DNA of 64,000 bases from Pseudoteredinibacter isoporae_A (GTDB lineage: Bacteria > Pseudomonadota > Gammaproteobacteria > Pseudomonadales > Cellvibrionaceae), in NCBI RefSeq assembly GCF_040372805.1, contig NZ_BAABWJ010000014.1:1-64000 (forward strand). The letters run 5' to 3'. The notes under the pieces were generated by a model. It was not told the DNA's origin, ran no database searches, and worked only from the letters and a program-made list of their open reading frames with translations. Position numbers and translations under genes: made by a program. The number at the start of each line of letters is the position of its first letter. Positions within the stretch are counted from its first letter, which is position 1. Shown here one piece after another: positions 16,246-25,031 of this stretch.

Positions 16246-18381
16246 GTGAATCCAGTAATCAAGACATTCCAATACGGTAATGAGACCGTAACTCTGGAAA
16301 CCGGCCGAATCGCCCGTCAGGCGACAGGCGCGGTTATGGTAACCATTGGTGAAACCAGCGTATTGACCACCGTAGTTGGTGCCAAGAGCGCTCGTGAAGA
16401 CCAGGACTTTTTCCCACTGTCAGTACACTACATCGAGAAAGCCTACGCGGCTGGCAAGATTCCAGGTGGATTCTTCAAGCGTGAAGGTCGTCCATCTGAA
16501 AAAGAGACATTGACCTCTCGTTTGATCGACCGCCCGATTCGTCCGCTGTTCCCGAACGGCTTTATGAATGAAGTGCAGGTCGTGTGTACCGTGATGTCCA
16601 CCGACAAGAAAACTGATCCGGATATTGCGTCCATGATTGGTACTTCAGCGGCTTTGGCCATCTCTGGCATTCCTTTCGCCGGCCCGATTGGTGCGGCTCG
16701 TGTCGGTTATACCGAAGCCGATGGCTATTTGTTGAACCCCACTTATGAAGCTCTGGCAGGTTCTGAGTTGGACATGGTGGTAGCCGGTACCCAAGACGCG
16801 GTTCTGATGGTGGAATCTGAGGCGGCTGAATTGCCAGAAGACATCATGTTGGGCGCAGTACTGTACGCTCACCAAGAGCTGCAAGCGGTTATTCAGGCCG
16901 TTGCCGAGTTGGCTACAGAAGCGGGTAAGGAAGCTTGGCAGTGGACTGCTCCTGCTGTAAATGAAGAATTGAGCGCGCAAGTGGCCGCGCAGTTTGGTGG
17001 CGGTATTGGCGACGCTTATCGCATCACCGATAAGATGGAGCGTTACAACGCCTTGGGTGCTTTGCGTGATCAGGCAGCTGAGACTCTGGCAAACGAAGAT
17101 GCTGGTGTAAGCGCTGATGAAGTCCGCTCTATTTTCAGCAAGCTGGAAAAGAAAACAGTTCGTTCCCGCGTTGTTGCCGGCGAGCCACGTATTGACGGCC
17201 GTGACAACAAAACGGTTCGCGCCATCGAAGTGGAGGTTGGTGTGTTGCCGAAGGCGCACGGTTCGGCTCTGTTCACCCGTGGTGAAACCCAGGCGATCGT
17301 TGTCAGCACATTGGGTTCTGCCCGTGATGCCCAGATCATCGATGCTCTGGAAGGCGAGCGCCGTGACAATTTTATGTTGCACTATAACTTCCCTCCATAC
17401 TCTGTTGGCGAAGCCGGCCGTATGGGCGGTACAGGTCGTCGCGAAATTGGCCACGGTCGTTTGGCGCGTCGTGGTGTTGCTGCCGTTCTGCCAACCGAAG
17501 AGGCGTTTCCATACACCATGCGTGTAGTGAGTGAGATTACCGAGTCCAACGGTTCTTCCTCCATGGCATCCGTATGTGGTTCCAGCTTGGCGTTGATGGA
17601 TGCAGGTGTTCCTTTGAAAGCCCCTGTTGCCGGTATCGCTATGGGTCTGGTGAAAGAAGACGAAGGTTTTGCGGTTCTAACCGATATTCTGGGTGATGAG
17701 GATCACCTGGGTGATATGGACTTTAAAGTAGCGGGCACCTCTTCTGGTATCACTGCTCTGCAGATGGACATCAAGATCGAAGGTATTACCGAAGAGATCA
17801 TGAGCATCGCTTTGGAGCAGGCACTGGCGGCACGTTTGCACATTCTGGGCGAGATGAACAAGGTCATCGAAACCGCTCGCGAAGAAGTGAACGACAATGC
17901 GCCTCGCTTTGAAACCATCAAAATCGACCCCGACAAGATTCGCGATATCATCGGTAAAGGCGGTGCGACCATTCGTGCCCTGACCGAAGAAACTGGCGCG
18001 TCTATCGATATTGAAGATGATGGCACTGTGAAGATCTACAGTGATGATGCGGATTCATTGAAAGCGGCTCTGGACAAAATCCAGGCGATCACCGCTGAAG
18101 CTGAAATCGGTGCTATCTATGAAGGTAAAGTGGTTCGCATCGTGGACTTTGGTGCATTTGTAAACTTCTTGCCAGGTAAAGATGGTCTGGTTCATATTTC
18201 CCAGATTGCGGAAGAGCGTGTAAATGCTGTGACCGATTACCTTGAAGAAGGTCAAATGGTTAAGGTTAAATGCCTGGATGTTGACCAGCGTGGCCGCATC
18301 AAGCTGTCCATTAAGGAAGCTGCGGCAGAAGCGGGTGAAGCCCAATCCGGTGAATCAGCCCCTGAGGCCGACGCCGAATAA
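16246..18381 (+). CDS. pnp: Polyribonucleotide nucleotidyltransferase (PNPase)
   Basis: PNPase (711 residues) degrades RNA phosphorolytically from the 3' end and forms the degradosome core. The start is GTG at 16246 with AAGGA six bases upstream, giving the canonical N-terminus NPVIKTFQYGNETVTLETG. Two RNase PH domains (FFKREGRPSEKETLTSRLID; RRDNFMLHYNFPPYSVGE), then KH (IRDIIGKGGATIRALTEETG) and S1 (GKVVRIVDFGAFVNFLPGKDG) domains are visible in order. The tail is short and acidic. Confidence 0.98.
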   Translation: MNPVIKTFQYGNETVTLETGRIARQATGAVMVTIGETSVLTTVVGAKSAREDQDFFPLSVHYIEKAYAAGKIPGGFFKREGRPSEKETLTSRLIDRPIRPLFPNGFMNEVQVVCTVMSTDKKTDPDIASMIGTSAALAISGIPFAGPIGAARVGYTEADGYLLNPTYEALAGSELDMVVAGTQDAVLMVESEAAELPEDIMLGAVLYAHQELQAVIQAVAELATEAGKEAWQWTAPAVNEELSAQVAAQFGGGIGDAYRITDKMERYNALGALRDQAAETLANEDAGVSADEVRSIFSKLEKKTVRSRVVAGEPRIDGRDNKTVRAIEVEVGVLPKAHGSALFTRGETQAIVVSTLGSARDAQIIDALEGERRDNFMLHYNFPPYSVGEAGRMGGTGRREIGHGRLARRGVAAVLPTEEAFPYTMRVVSEITESNGSSSMASVCGSSLALMDAGVPLKAPVAGIAMGLVKEDEGFAVLTDILGDEDHLGDMDFKVAGTSSGITALQMDIKIEGITEEIMSIALEQALAARLHILGEMNKVIETAREEVNDNAPRFETIKIDPDKIRDIIGKGGATIRALTEETGASIDIEDDGTVKIYSDDADSLKAALDKIQAITAEAEIGAIYEGKVVRIVDFGAFVNFLPGKDGLVHISQIAEERVNAVTDYLEEGQMVKVKCLDVDQRGRIKLSIKEAAAEAGEAQSGESAPEADAE

Positions 18382-18408
18382 GCCACTTTTCCTTAGTTGG
18401 TAAAGTTA

Positions 18409-18432
18409 AGCCCGCCGTTGGCGGGCTTTTTT
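18409..18432 (+). terminator. Intrinsic terminator after pnp
   Basis: AGCCCGCC-GTT-GGCGGGCT hairpin followed by six T. It closes the operon that starts at the tRNA-fMet promoter. Confidence 0.93.
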
Positions 18433-18489
18433 GTGCCTTTGGATTTGAGCATCCATTGAATAATGCCTGATAGTCGTTGAGGTTCTACG

Positions 18490-18846
18490 GTGCTGTTGAC
18501 AATAAAAGTATGGATATCCATTGTATTATTGGCCTGCCTGATGAGTTCGGATCTGCAGGCGGCTCAGTATGACCGGGTTTTCACTATTCAGCTTGGGGCG
18601 TATCGCACTGCGGAAGCCAGGGCCGAGCTCATTGAAAAGTACCGGCAATTCCCCCTGTACTGTCGTCGAAATAGCCGGAACGCCTTTGTGGTTTACTATG
18701 GTGTTTTCGAAAGTTACAAAGATGCCCATCCACATTTGCAGGACCTGCCTGGGCAGGATAAATTAGGCGCTTATATTGTGAAATTAGACAATGTAAGTCT
18801 GAAGCCCTGCATTAACTTGGCATCCAAACTCCAAAGCCTGATTTGA
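18490..18846 (+). CDS. Small exported SPOR-like protein
   Basis: 118 residues, GTG start supported by GAGG seven bases upstream. An N-terminal hydrophobic segment (VWISIVLLACLMSSDLQA) looks like a signal peptide. The remainder is one SPOR-like unit: YDRVFTIQLGAYRTAEAR, a helix, then FVVYYGVFESYKDA and GAYIVKL. Cys58 and Cys107 sit at the same places, 49 apart, as the cysteine pairs in the repeats of the next gene (47-48 apart), which suggests a disulfide in the periplasm. SPOR domains bind denuded peptidoglycan at division septa, but whether this variant does is unknown. Confidence 0.75.
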   Translation: MLLTIKVWISIVLLACLMSSDLQAAQYDRVFTIQLGAYRTAEARAELIEKYRQFPLYCRRNSRNAFVVYYGVFESYKDAHPHLQDLPGQDKLGAYIVKLDNVSLKPCINLASKLQSLI

Positions 18847-18949
18847 ACTCGAGTTCTTTGAATTCTTGGCTTGGGTCAAGGGGGCTCTTATCGGCCTGAA
18901 GCTTACCTGTTTCAAGGCCTTGTCGGCTTACTTAACATTAGGAAGGCGT

Positions 18950-20824
18950 ATGGGTTTAGGGAAGGGCGTTTGTTGGCTGATCACGGCCTTGAGCTGCCAC
19001 ACTGTGGCTGCAGTATCAGCGGTGCAAGTGTCTGAGAATACCGATCAAGATTCGCGGCGGTCTGCTGCCGAAGACAGTGCCAATGAGAGTGTCTCCACGG
19101 CTGAGGATAAAGACCGTTTCTGTCTAAGTGCCGGCTTGCTCCAGCATTACCGTTGTGACAGCAATTCGATTGAGGCACAAATCGCCGCTGGGCAACGTTA
19201 CTCTATTCAGCTTCTGAGTATGGACGATCAAATGCCTGAGTTGCCAGAAGCCCTCTCTGTTTTCCATCGAACCCAGCTGTCGGGCAATCAGGCGTTTGTT
19301 TACGTGGGTGAATTTACCCAGCAACAGGAAGCGTTGGATACCATGACCGCTCTGGTGATGGTCGGCGCTTTAGACCCAGATCGTTGGCGGCCCGGAGTTG
19401 TTCAGATTGACAAGAGTCGGCAGGTGCCCGGCGTTCGCCTGGTACAGATGTATAAAGACAAAAGCTTTAGCCACCTGGCGGTGTCAGAAGCCGCAAGCGA
19501 CCCATTGAGTTTTGCAGGGGATCATGTGGGTGATGGGCGGTTTATGCCCAGCTACTACACGGTGCAAATCGCAAGCTTTGAAGATGTGGCGGGGCAGGAA
19601 GAATTTGTCTCCGAAAATTCAGTCGACGATATGTTGTGTCGCCAGCGACGCAATGGTCGTTTTACCATTTACAGCGGTGCCTTTGGATCCGCTGCCGCTG
19701 CAAAAAAACAAAAACACAAATTGAAAAGCCGTTTCAGTGATGCGTATGTCCTGCGTTTAAAGCAGGAAGACATGTTCAGTTGTGACAGCAAACGGGAATT
19801 ATTGGTGTTGTCACATCCGGATTCAATCTCGAAGGTCAAGCCGAATCACGCGACTCATCTGAACCGCTATTTCACGGCTCAGATTGCCAGCTTTTCCAGT
19901 GATAAAAAGCGTCGAGCGTTTATTCAGGGTTATCCTGGTGTGGATTTTATGTGTCGAACTCGCCGCAATGGAAGGTTAGTAGCGTACAGTGGCGCATTTT
20001 CGAACCGCCAGGAATTGAGATCACACATCCAGGGCTTGCGTCAAAAAGGCCTGAAGGCCTACGAGTTAAAATTGCAGAATGAAGATATGCATGATTGCCT
20101 GGATCGCCAGAAGATTGTTGTGTATTCGAAAAGTCGGCCCGCAGCTCCGGTGGCGAATAAACCTGCGTTGCCGCCGGTTCCTGTGACGGCAAGTCAAAAT
20201 AAAAAGAGCGCTAAGCCTGCCGAGAGGGTCTCCGGCTTGCAAAGCCTGGCCAATATTAATCTCGGAGATTCATCCATTAGTCAGGCGCTCGCGGCGATGG
20301 ACAATGCTCAGCTTACCGCGGAAGCGGATAAACCAAGGCCAAGACGCAATAATGTCGTGCAATTGAACGTCATCGCTCCAGAAAAGAACCTTGATAAGGC
20401 CGCCTCTTCTGTTGTGGAGGAAGAGGCGACGGTATTGCCGGCTTATTATCAGCGTCAACAGAGTCAGCTCGCCCAACGACAGCAAGTCAACCAACCTCCG
20501 CAAGTAAAAGAAAACCCCGTATCGGCTCAATCGGCGGGCATCGATGGGCGTTTGGCGAATGATTGGCAGCCGGATGTCGGAGAGATTTTTTACACGGTTC
20601 AATTGGCGATTTTCAAAGAGGCTGTGAACGAAGGTCGCTTCGTAAAGCAGCATCAAAATCTTGAGCTTCTGTGCAAGCTTAGAAGTAATGGCCAGATGGC
20701 CATTTATTCAGGTAAGTTCCTGGAATACGAACAGGCGAGAAACTATCTACGAAGTTTTGAGCAGGAATTGGATGGTTATGTGGTTAAGTTGCAAGGGGAA
20801 TTGCTTCCACCTTGCAGTATATAA
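18950..20824 (+). CDS. Exported multi-SPOR-like protein with paired cysteines
   Basis: About 624 residues. The frame is open to a TTG at 18866; ATG 18950 is preferred because GGAAGG lies just upstream and the sequence then reads as a signal peptide (WLITALSCHTVAAVSA). Four SPOR-like units can be recognised at roughly residues 82-165 (degenerate), 202-278, 307-383 and 547-622. The last three share YTVQIASF / C-x4-NGR / IYSGAF / YVLRLK / C, with cysteines at about 230/278, 335/383 and 575/622. A Pro/Ala/Gln-rich linker separates units 3 and 4. It follows the small SPOR-like gene by about 100 bases, suggesting a functional pair at the cell wall. Confidence 0.82.
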   Translation: MGLGKGVCWLITALSCHTVAAVSAVQVSENTDQDSRRSAAEDSANESVSTAEDKDRFCLSAGLLQHYRCDSNSIEAQIAAGQRYSIQLLSMDDQMPELPEALSVFHRTQLSGNQAFVYVGEFTQQQEALDTMTALVMVGALDPDRWRPGVVQIDKSRQVPGVRLVQMYKDKSFSHLAVSEAASDPLSFAGDHVGDGRFMPSYYTVQIASFEDVAGQEEFVSENSVDDMLCRQRRNGRFTIYSGAFGSAAAAKKQKHKLKSRFSDAYVLRLKQEDMFSCDSKRELLVLSHPDSISKVKPNHATHLNRYFTAQIASFSSDKKRRAFIQGYPGVDFMCRTRRNGRLVAYSGAFSNRQELRSHIQGLRQKGLKAYELKLQNEDMHDCLDRQKIVVYSKSRPAAPVANKPALPPVPVTASQNKKSAKPAERVSGLQSLANINLGDSSISQALAAMDNAQLTAEADKPRPRRNNVVQLNVIAPEKNLDKAASSVVEEEATVLPAYYQRQQSQLAQRQQVNQPPQVKENPVSAQSAGIDGRLANDWQPDVGEIFYTVQLAIFKEAVNEGRFVKQHQNLELLCKLRSNGQMAIYSGKFLEYEQARNYLRSFEQELDGYVVKLQGELLPPCSI

Positions 20825-20838
20825 TTCGCAAAAAAACA

Positions 20839-21666
20839 CTATTTAAAACAATGTTCGTCTGCCGGGAATCGCATGGCTTTTACATCGGCAGCGTATTTGT
20901 TGAGCGCACTGGGAATATCACCAGCTTCAATTAAAAAGTTCTTCGAGAATTTCGGCGGTTTTTCTGTCAGCCCTAAAATATCATTGATGACCAGTACCTG
21001 TGCGTCGGTGTCTCGGCCAGCGCCGATGCCAATAACAGGCATGGAAACGGACTCAGTGATGCGCTTGGCTAAATCACTTGGAACACATTCTAGAACCAAC
21101 AGGTCTGCACCGGCCTCATCAAGAAGCATAGCGTCCTTCAAAATGGTGTCGGCTTGATCGTCGCTGCGCCCTTGAACTTTAAAACCACCGAGTTTGTTGA
21201 CGGATTGAGGCGTCAGTCCCAGATGCGCGCACACTGGAATGCCGCGCTCACCGAGCATTTTTACAGTGGGTGCCAACCATTCACCGCCCTCGATTTTTAC
21301 CATATGTGCACCGGCCTGCATTATACGAGTGGCATTTTCCATGGCCAGGTCTGGTGTGGAATAGGTCATAAAGGGCATGTCGCCCATGATCAGTGATTTA
21401 TCGTTTCCACGCCTGACCGCTTCGACGTGATAAATCATTTGTTCCATGGTAACGGGAATGGTGCTGTCATACCCAAGGACGGTCATGCCTAGACTGTCAC
21501 CGACCAGCAGCACTTCCACACCACAGCGTTGTGCCATGGCAGACATCGGCGCATCGTACAGCGCGACAGTAATAAATTTTTCGCCTTCGGCTTTCATCTT
21601 GCGCAGCGTACTGGTTGTAACGGCCGATGTTAGTTTGCTGTCGGCTTGGGGGCTGGCATAGGGCAT
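20839..21666 (-). CDS. panB: 3-methyl-2-oxobutanoate hydroxymethyltransferase
   Basis: PanB (275 residues) makes ketopantoate from alpha-ketoisovalerate and methylene-THF, the first step to pantothenate. The family is recognised by ITVALYDAPMSAMAQRCGVE, VLLVGDSLGMTVLGYDSTIP, GDMPFMTY, AHLGLTPQSVNKLGGFKVQG and IGIGAGRDTDAQVLVINDI. AAGGAG six bases upstream supports the ATG. It is last in the run pcnB-folK-kinase-panB. PanC, usually next in Pseudomonas, is absent: the following DNA is the convergent SPOR-like gene, 14 bases away. Confidence 0.97.
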   Translation of the reverse strand: MPYASPQADSKLTSAVTTSTLRKMKAEGEKFITVALYDAPMSAMAQRCGVEVLLVGDSLGMTVLGYDSTIPVTMEQMIYHVEAVRRGNDKSLIMGDMPFMTYSTPDLAMENATRIMQAGAHMVKIEGGEWLAPTVKMLGERGIPVCAHLGLTPQSVNKLGGFKVQGRSDDQADTILKDAMLLDEAGADLLVLECVPSDLAKRITESVSMPVIGIGAGRDTDAQVLVINDILGLTEKPPKFSKNFLIEAGDIPSALNKYAADVKAMRFPADEHCFK

Positions 21667-21687
21667 GATTGGCTCCTTAGCGAAGTA

Positions 21688-22344
21688 TCAAAGAGTAGGA
21701 TTAGGATTGTAGTAGTGGCGGCCCGAGCGAATATTCTGCATATACTCGAGCAGCTCGAAAAAGTGTTCATCATTATTAACAGGATCAATTTCACTGGCGT
21801 TGACCATCAATAATGGTGAAGACTGATAGTGATGGAAAAATTGGGTGTAAGCGTCGTTCAGTTGCTGGAGGTACTCCAGGCTAATGCCTTGTTCCTGTTC
21901 AAGGCCTCGTTGATTGATGCGTTCAAACAGAACCTCAGCGGGAGCCTGCAACACAACGACCAGGTCGGCCGTCGGCGCTTTAAACTTCAGGTGGCTGAAC
22001 ACCTGCTGGTAGATTTTCAATTCATCTTCATCAAGTACCACATGGGCAAAAAGCTGATCTTTGTCGATAAGAAAATCACAAATGGTGTTGCCCGCGAACA
22101 AATCGTTTTGTTGTAGGCCTTCCAGTTGTTGGATGCGCTCGAAGAGGAAAAACAGCTGGGTTTGCAGGGCGAGTGATTTGGGATCGGAATAAAACCGGGA
22201 TAAAAAAGGATTGTTCTGAGTGTTGTCCAAAAGTGTGCTTGCGCCCAAATGTTGAGCGAGCTTGCTGGCAAAGGCGGTCTTGCCAACACCAATAGGTCCT
22301 TCAATCGCGACTAGACGGCGAGATAGGTCGTCCGCATGACTCAT
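21688..22344 (-). CDS. Deoxynucleoside kinase family protein
   Basis: 218-residue dNK-type kinase with P-loop GPIGVGKT near the N-terminus, a DNTQNNPFLSRFYSD segment, and ERINQRGLEQEQG resembling the lid/ERS region. Members phosphorylate deoxynucleosides for salvage. Copies located between folK and panB are common in pseudomonads and relatives. The start overlaps the folK stop as ATGA, so translation is likely coupled. Exact nucleoside preference cannot be read from sequence. Confidence 0.88.
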   Translation of the reverse strand: MSHADDLSRRLVAIEGPIGVGKTAFASKLAQHLGASTLLDNTQNNPFLSRFYSDPKSLALQTQLFFLFERIQQLEGLQQNDLFAGNTICDFLIDKDQLFAHVVLDEDELKIYQQVFSHLKFKAPTADLVVVLQAPAEVLFERINQRGLEQEQGISLEYLQQLNDAYTQFFHHYQSSPLLMVNASEIDPVNNDEHFFELLEYMQNIRSGRHYYNPNPTL

Positions 22345-22835
22345 AAAGTCTCCTCGTTCACACGTTGCAGCCCTTCCCAGCCTAATGCCTTTGCCAAGAC
22401 TTTTAAAGATCCAATTGCGGGTATCTCGAGCGCGCCGTCGATTTCCATCAGCGGTTGCACGACAAAATTTCGATTCTGCAATTGGGGGTGAGGGATCGTC
22501 AAGCGCGGGCTGTTTATCCGAGCATCACCATACAGCAAAATGTCGAGATCGACGGTTCGGGCGCCCCAGCGTTTTTTGCGTGTCCGGCCCAGCTTCAGTT
22601 CGATGGATTGCAAGAGGTCGAGTAATCGTTCCGCCTCAAGGTCGGTTGAGATTTTGCAAACGGCATTTAAGTAGTCGGCCTGCTCTTCATTGTCAAGGGT
22701 CAGGGCTTTACTGCGATACCAGCTTGAACATGTGATGAGTTGGCAGGCTTCATGGGCATCGATCAGTTTCAGGGCTGTTTGCAGATTGCACTGCATATCG
22801 CCCTGATTTCCGCCGAGTCCAATATAGACGATCAT
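22341..22835 (-). CDS. folK: 6-hydroxymethyl-7,8-dihydropterin pyrophosphokinase
   Basis: HPPK (164 residues) transfers pyrophosphate from ATP to the pterin in folate synthesis. Visible family features: VYIGLGGNQGD at the start, SSWYRSKAL, RWGARTVDLDILLYGD (the PROSITE-type signature with the metal-binding DLDIL), and LTIPHPQLQNRNFVVQPL. It overlaps pcnB upstream and the kinase downstream by four bases each (ATGA). Confidence 0.97.
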   Translation of the reverse strand: MIVYIGLGGNQGDMQCNLQTALKLIDAHEACQLITCSSWYRSKALTLDNEEQADYLNAVCKISTDLEAERLLDLLQSIELKLGRTRKKRWGARTVDLDILLYGDARINSPRLTIPHPQLQNRNFVVQPLMEIDGALEIPAIGSLKVLAKALGWEGLQRVNEETL

Positions 22836-24193
22836 GACGCGGGCTTGTCAGAGTTTCCGCTGGGTTTACGGCGCCGTCTTCTCGGGCGTTTGGGTTTGGG
22901 GAGCGCTTCCAGCATTTCGTTTTGGCGCTCTTCCTCGGCATCCTGGAATTCTGTCCACCAACGTCCTAAGCCTTGGCAATCTTCTCCGGCGGCTTCTCTC
23001 AAGAGCAGAAAGTCATAAGCCGCTCGGAAGCGCTTATGCTCCATCAGGCGCAGAGCGCGTTTGCCTGAGCGCATGGGCAAGCGACCTTGCAAATCCCAAA
23101 TCTCTCGCATGGTAATCAGAAAACGTTTTGGAATGGCGGTGTGCTTCTGCTGAGCATCAATGACCTGTTGGGAAGCTTTGTGCATGCGCATGGCTGGAGG
23201 GCTTTTTTCATCTTGCTTTTCCAAAGCATCCTGCAGGGGGCCCCACAGTAGCGCGGCCAGAATAAACGCCGGTGTAACTCGTTGCTCATTGGCCAGGCGT
23301 CGATCGGTATTTTGCATGACACGTACGAGCAGAGCTTCGTCGATATTCTCGCCTTGCTTCAATCGTTTTGCTGTTGCCGGAAACAAAGGCGCCAACAGTT
23401 CATAATCACAAAGACGCTTAAAGGTCGCGGTGGCGTAGCCGCCTAAAAATAATTTCAGGCATTCATCAAATAAGCGTGCAGAGGAAATGTTTTCCAGCAG
23501 AGGTGCCAGTTCTTTAATGGGAGCAGCCGTGTTGGCTTCAATATCAAAATCAAGCTTGGCGGCGAAACGGGCCGCTCGTAGCAGACGAACAGGGTCTTCC
23601 TGATAACGAGTTTGCGGATCGCCAATCATTCGAATGAGGCGGTTTTCCAAGTCACTCATGCCGTCGGTGTAGTCATGCAGCGTAAAACCGTCCAAAGAAT
23701 AGTAGAGGGCGTTTACGGTGAAATCACGGCGTAGGGCATCGGAGCGTAAATCCCCGAAGACGTTGTCTCGCAGCAACATCCCTTCTTTTGATTGGCGGGA
23801 TTCGGCGCTGTTGGCGGCGCTGTCGTGATTGGCTCGAAAGGTCGTCACTTCGATAATTTCACGGCCGAAGCGGACGTGAACAATGCGGAAGCGGCGGCCG
23901 ATAATACGCGCGCTACGGAATAATTTGCGAACCTGTTCAGGTGTGGCGTTGGTCGCGACGTCAAAGTCTTTGGGATTACCGCCCATCAGAGTATCGCGTA
24001 CACCGCCCCCGACCAAATAGGCCTCAAAGCCGGCCTCATTGAGGATCTTCATGACTTTAAGGGCGCTGCGGCTAATCTGCTTACGCGAGATGCTGTGCTG
24101 ATCGCGAGGAATAACCCGCGCCTTTTCTGGATAGTCAAAAGAATTGGGAGACTTGAATAGGTTGTTAATAGAGCGGATAACGCGTGTAAACAT
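22832..24193 (-). CDS. pcnB: Poly(A) polymerase I
   Basis: PcnB (453 residues) adds 3' poly(A) tails that promote mRNA decay. The nucleotidyltransferase core is clear: AYLVGGGVRDTLMGGNPKDFDVATNA (given in part), with the DxD metal site and the ATPEQVRKLFRSARIIGRRF continuation diagnostic for pcnB versus CCA-adding enzymes. The C-terminus is basic (KPKRPRRRRRKPSG), typical of PAP I and used for RNA binding. It heads the pcnB-folK-dNK-panB unit and lies downstream of the CrcZ-type RNA, as in Pseudomonas. Confidence 0.96.
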   Translation of the reverse strand: MFTRVIRSINNLFKSPNSFDYPEKARVIPRDQHSISRKQISRSALKVMKILNEAGFEAYLVGGGVRDTLMGGNPKDFDVATNATPEQVRKLFRSARIIGRRFRIVHVRFGREIIEVTTFRANHDSAANSAESRQSKEGMLLRDNVFGDLRSDALRRDFTVNALYYSLDGFTLHDYTDGMSDLENRLIRMIGDPQTRYQEDPVRLLRAARFAAKLDFDIEANTAAPIKELAPLLENISSARLFDECLKLFLGGYATATFKRLCDYELLAPLFPATAKRLKQGENIDEALLVRVMQNTDRRLANEQRVTPAFILAALLWGPLQDALEKQDEKSPPAMRMHKASQQVIDAQQKHTAIPKRFLITMREIWDLQGRLPMRSGKRALRLMEHKRFRAAYDFLLLREAAGEDCQGLGRWWTEFQDAEEERQNEMLEALPKPKRPRRRRRKPSGNSDKPAS

Positions 24194-24386
24194 AATGTCA
24201 GCAGGGCAGGGCCAGATTCTCGGCTATATTGGGCAATAAGGAGCTGCTCTCGGGCAAGCGTGATATTGCGTTTTTTAGAATGGGGCGAAGTGTAACACGG
24301 TTATCGTGTCAGGCCCATTTTGGGGAACATCGGTAGCATCAGGGAGATGTCGTGATATCAGGAAAAACAAAAAACGCAGATAGCAA

Positions 24387-24410
24387 AACGGGAAGTAAAA
24401 ACTTCCCGTT
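24387..24410 (-). terminator. Intrinsic terminator of the CrcZ-type RNA
   Basis: Perfect 10-bp stem AACGGGAAGT/ACTTCCCGTT with 4-base loop, followed on the minus strand by TTGCTATCTGCG and then further T-runs. The pairing T-tract is short (TTTT, partly in the stem). It lies about 190 bases before pcnB. Confidence 0.8.
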
Positions 24411-24692
24411 CAAGCAAGATGGTAATTAATTAACGAATACCTCGTTATTGTTATTAGCGGGGCTAATCCCTGCCCCCATTAGCAACTTGCTTTTCTGGCA
24501 AACCCTGTCCAGTGCAGTCAGTCAGTTTTACGCTTGTTATTGTTATTTTTTGTTGTTGTGCTTATTTTTAGAGGTCAGCAGTATCAATATGGTCACTACT
24601 GTAATCTGTTATGCATTAACCATGCATATTAACTATCGTTATTATTATTGTTGCTGTTGATTTATTTTTATTATTTGTTGTTGTTATGTGGC
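24387..24692 (-). ncRNA. crcZ: CrcZ-like Hfq/Crc-titrating small RNA
   Basis: About 305 nt, inferred from a sigma54 promoter just upstream, a terminator at its end, and location between cbrB and pcnB, exactly where CrcZ lies in Pseudomonas (407 nt in P. aeruginosa). On the minus strand it carries four A-rich clusters resembling the AANAANAA CA motifs that bind Hfq with Crc: plus positions 24675-24685 (AACAACAACAA), 24639-24652 (AACAATAATAATAA), 24534-24559 and 24444-24456. Expected role: sequester Hfq/Crc when CbrAB signals poor carbon, relieving catabolite repression. The exact 5' end is estimated. No reading frame of interest lies on this strand. Confidence 0.8.
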
Positions 24693-24702
24693 GACTATAA
24701 AA

Positions 24703-24718
24703 GCACTTACCGTGCCAA
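24703..24718 (-). promoter_or_regulatory. Sigma54 promoter of the CrcZ-like RNA
   Basis: Minus strand TTGGCAC-GGTAA-GTGC: invariant GG and GC at -24/-12 with exactly ten bases between, matching TGGCAC-N5-TTGC at all but one position. Transcription should begin about 12 bases on, near 24691. CbrB, encoded just upstream, is a sigma54 activator. Confidence 0.85.
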
Positions 24719-24792
24719 AAGTGAAAACTATAATTAAAACAATGGCTTATGGAAAAATCTTGCAAAATTCAGATTGTTTGCTACTCAGATTC

Positions 24793-24841
24793 GTTACCTA
24801 AAGCCTCGTCGATTGTTACATCCTGTCGAAAGCAGGTAACA
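24793..24841 (-). promoter_or_regulatory. Putative CbrB binding sites (GTTAC half-sites)
   Basis: Three half-sites: GTTAC at 24793-24797, TGTTAC at 24814-24819 and inverted GTAACA at 24836-24841, spaced 22 and 21 bases (two helical turns), about 80-130 bases upstream of the sigma54 promoter. From memory the published CbrB operator is an inverted TGTTAC/GTAACA pair; the spacing here (16) should be compared with it. Confidence 0.6.
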
Positions 24842-25031
24842 CTTTAGTCTAGTTTGGGGAACTTTTTCGTCAATTCTAGGTAGCGCTCAGAGGATCAGCC
24901 TGAAAAATAAACGCTTAACGACATTTTATTGGGTCGACTGACTGAGAAACTCAGTCGAAACGGCCTGCAGGGTGGGCAATTTGCCTCCGAATGATGAGGC
25001 TGTCTCCGGTGTTGGGCGCTATGAAGGCGTT

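Noticed and set aside
16645..17454. 269-codon minus-strand frame
   Set aside because: Shadow of pnp in the opposite frame; composition and lack of motifs do not support a gene.
24448..24660. 70-codon plus-strand frame rich in Leu, Tyr and Cys
   Set aside because: Low complexity; it is the antisense of the CrcZ-like RNA's A-rich motifs and has no ribosome site.
24934..24957. 7-bp hairpin GACTGAG/CTCAGTC after cbrB
   Set aside because: No T-run on either strand, so not called as a terminator.
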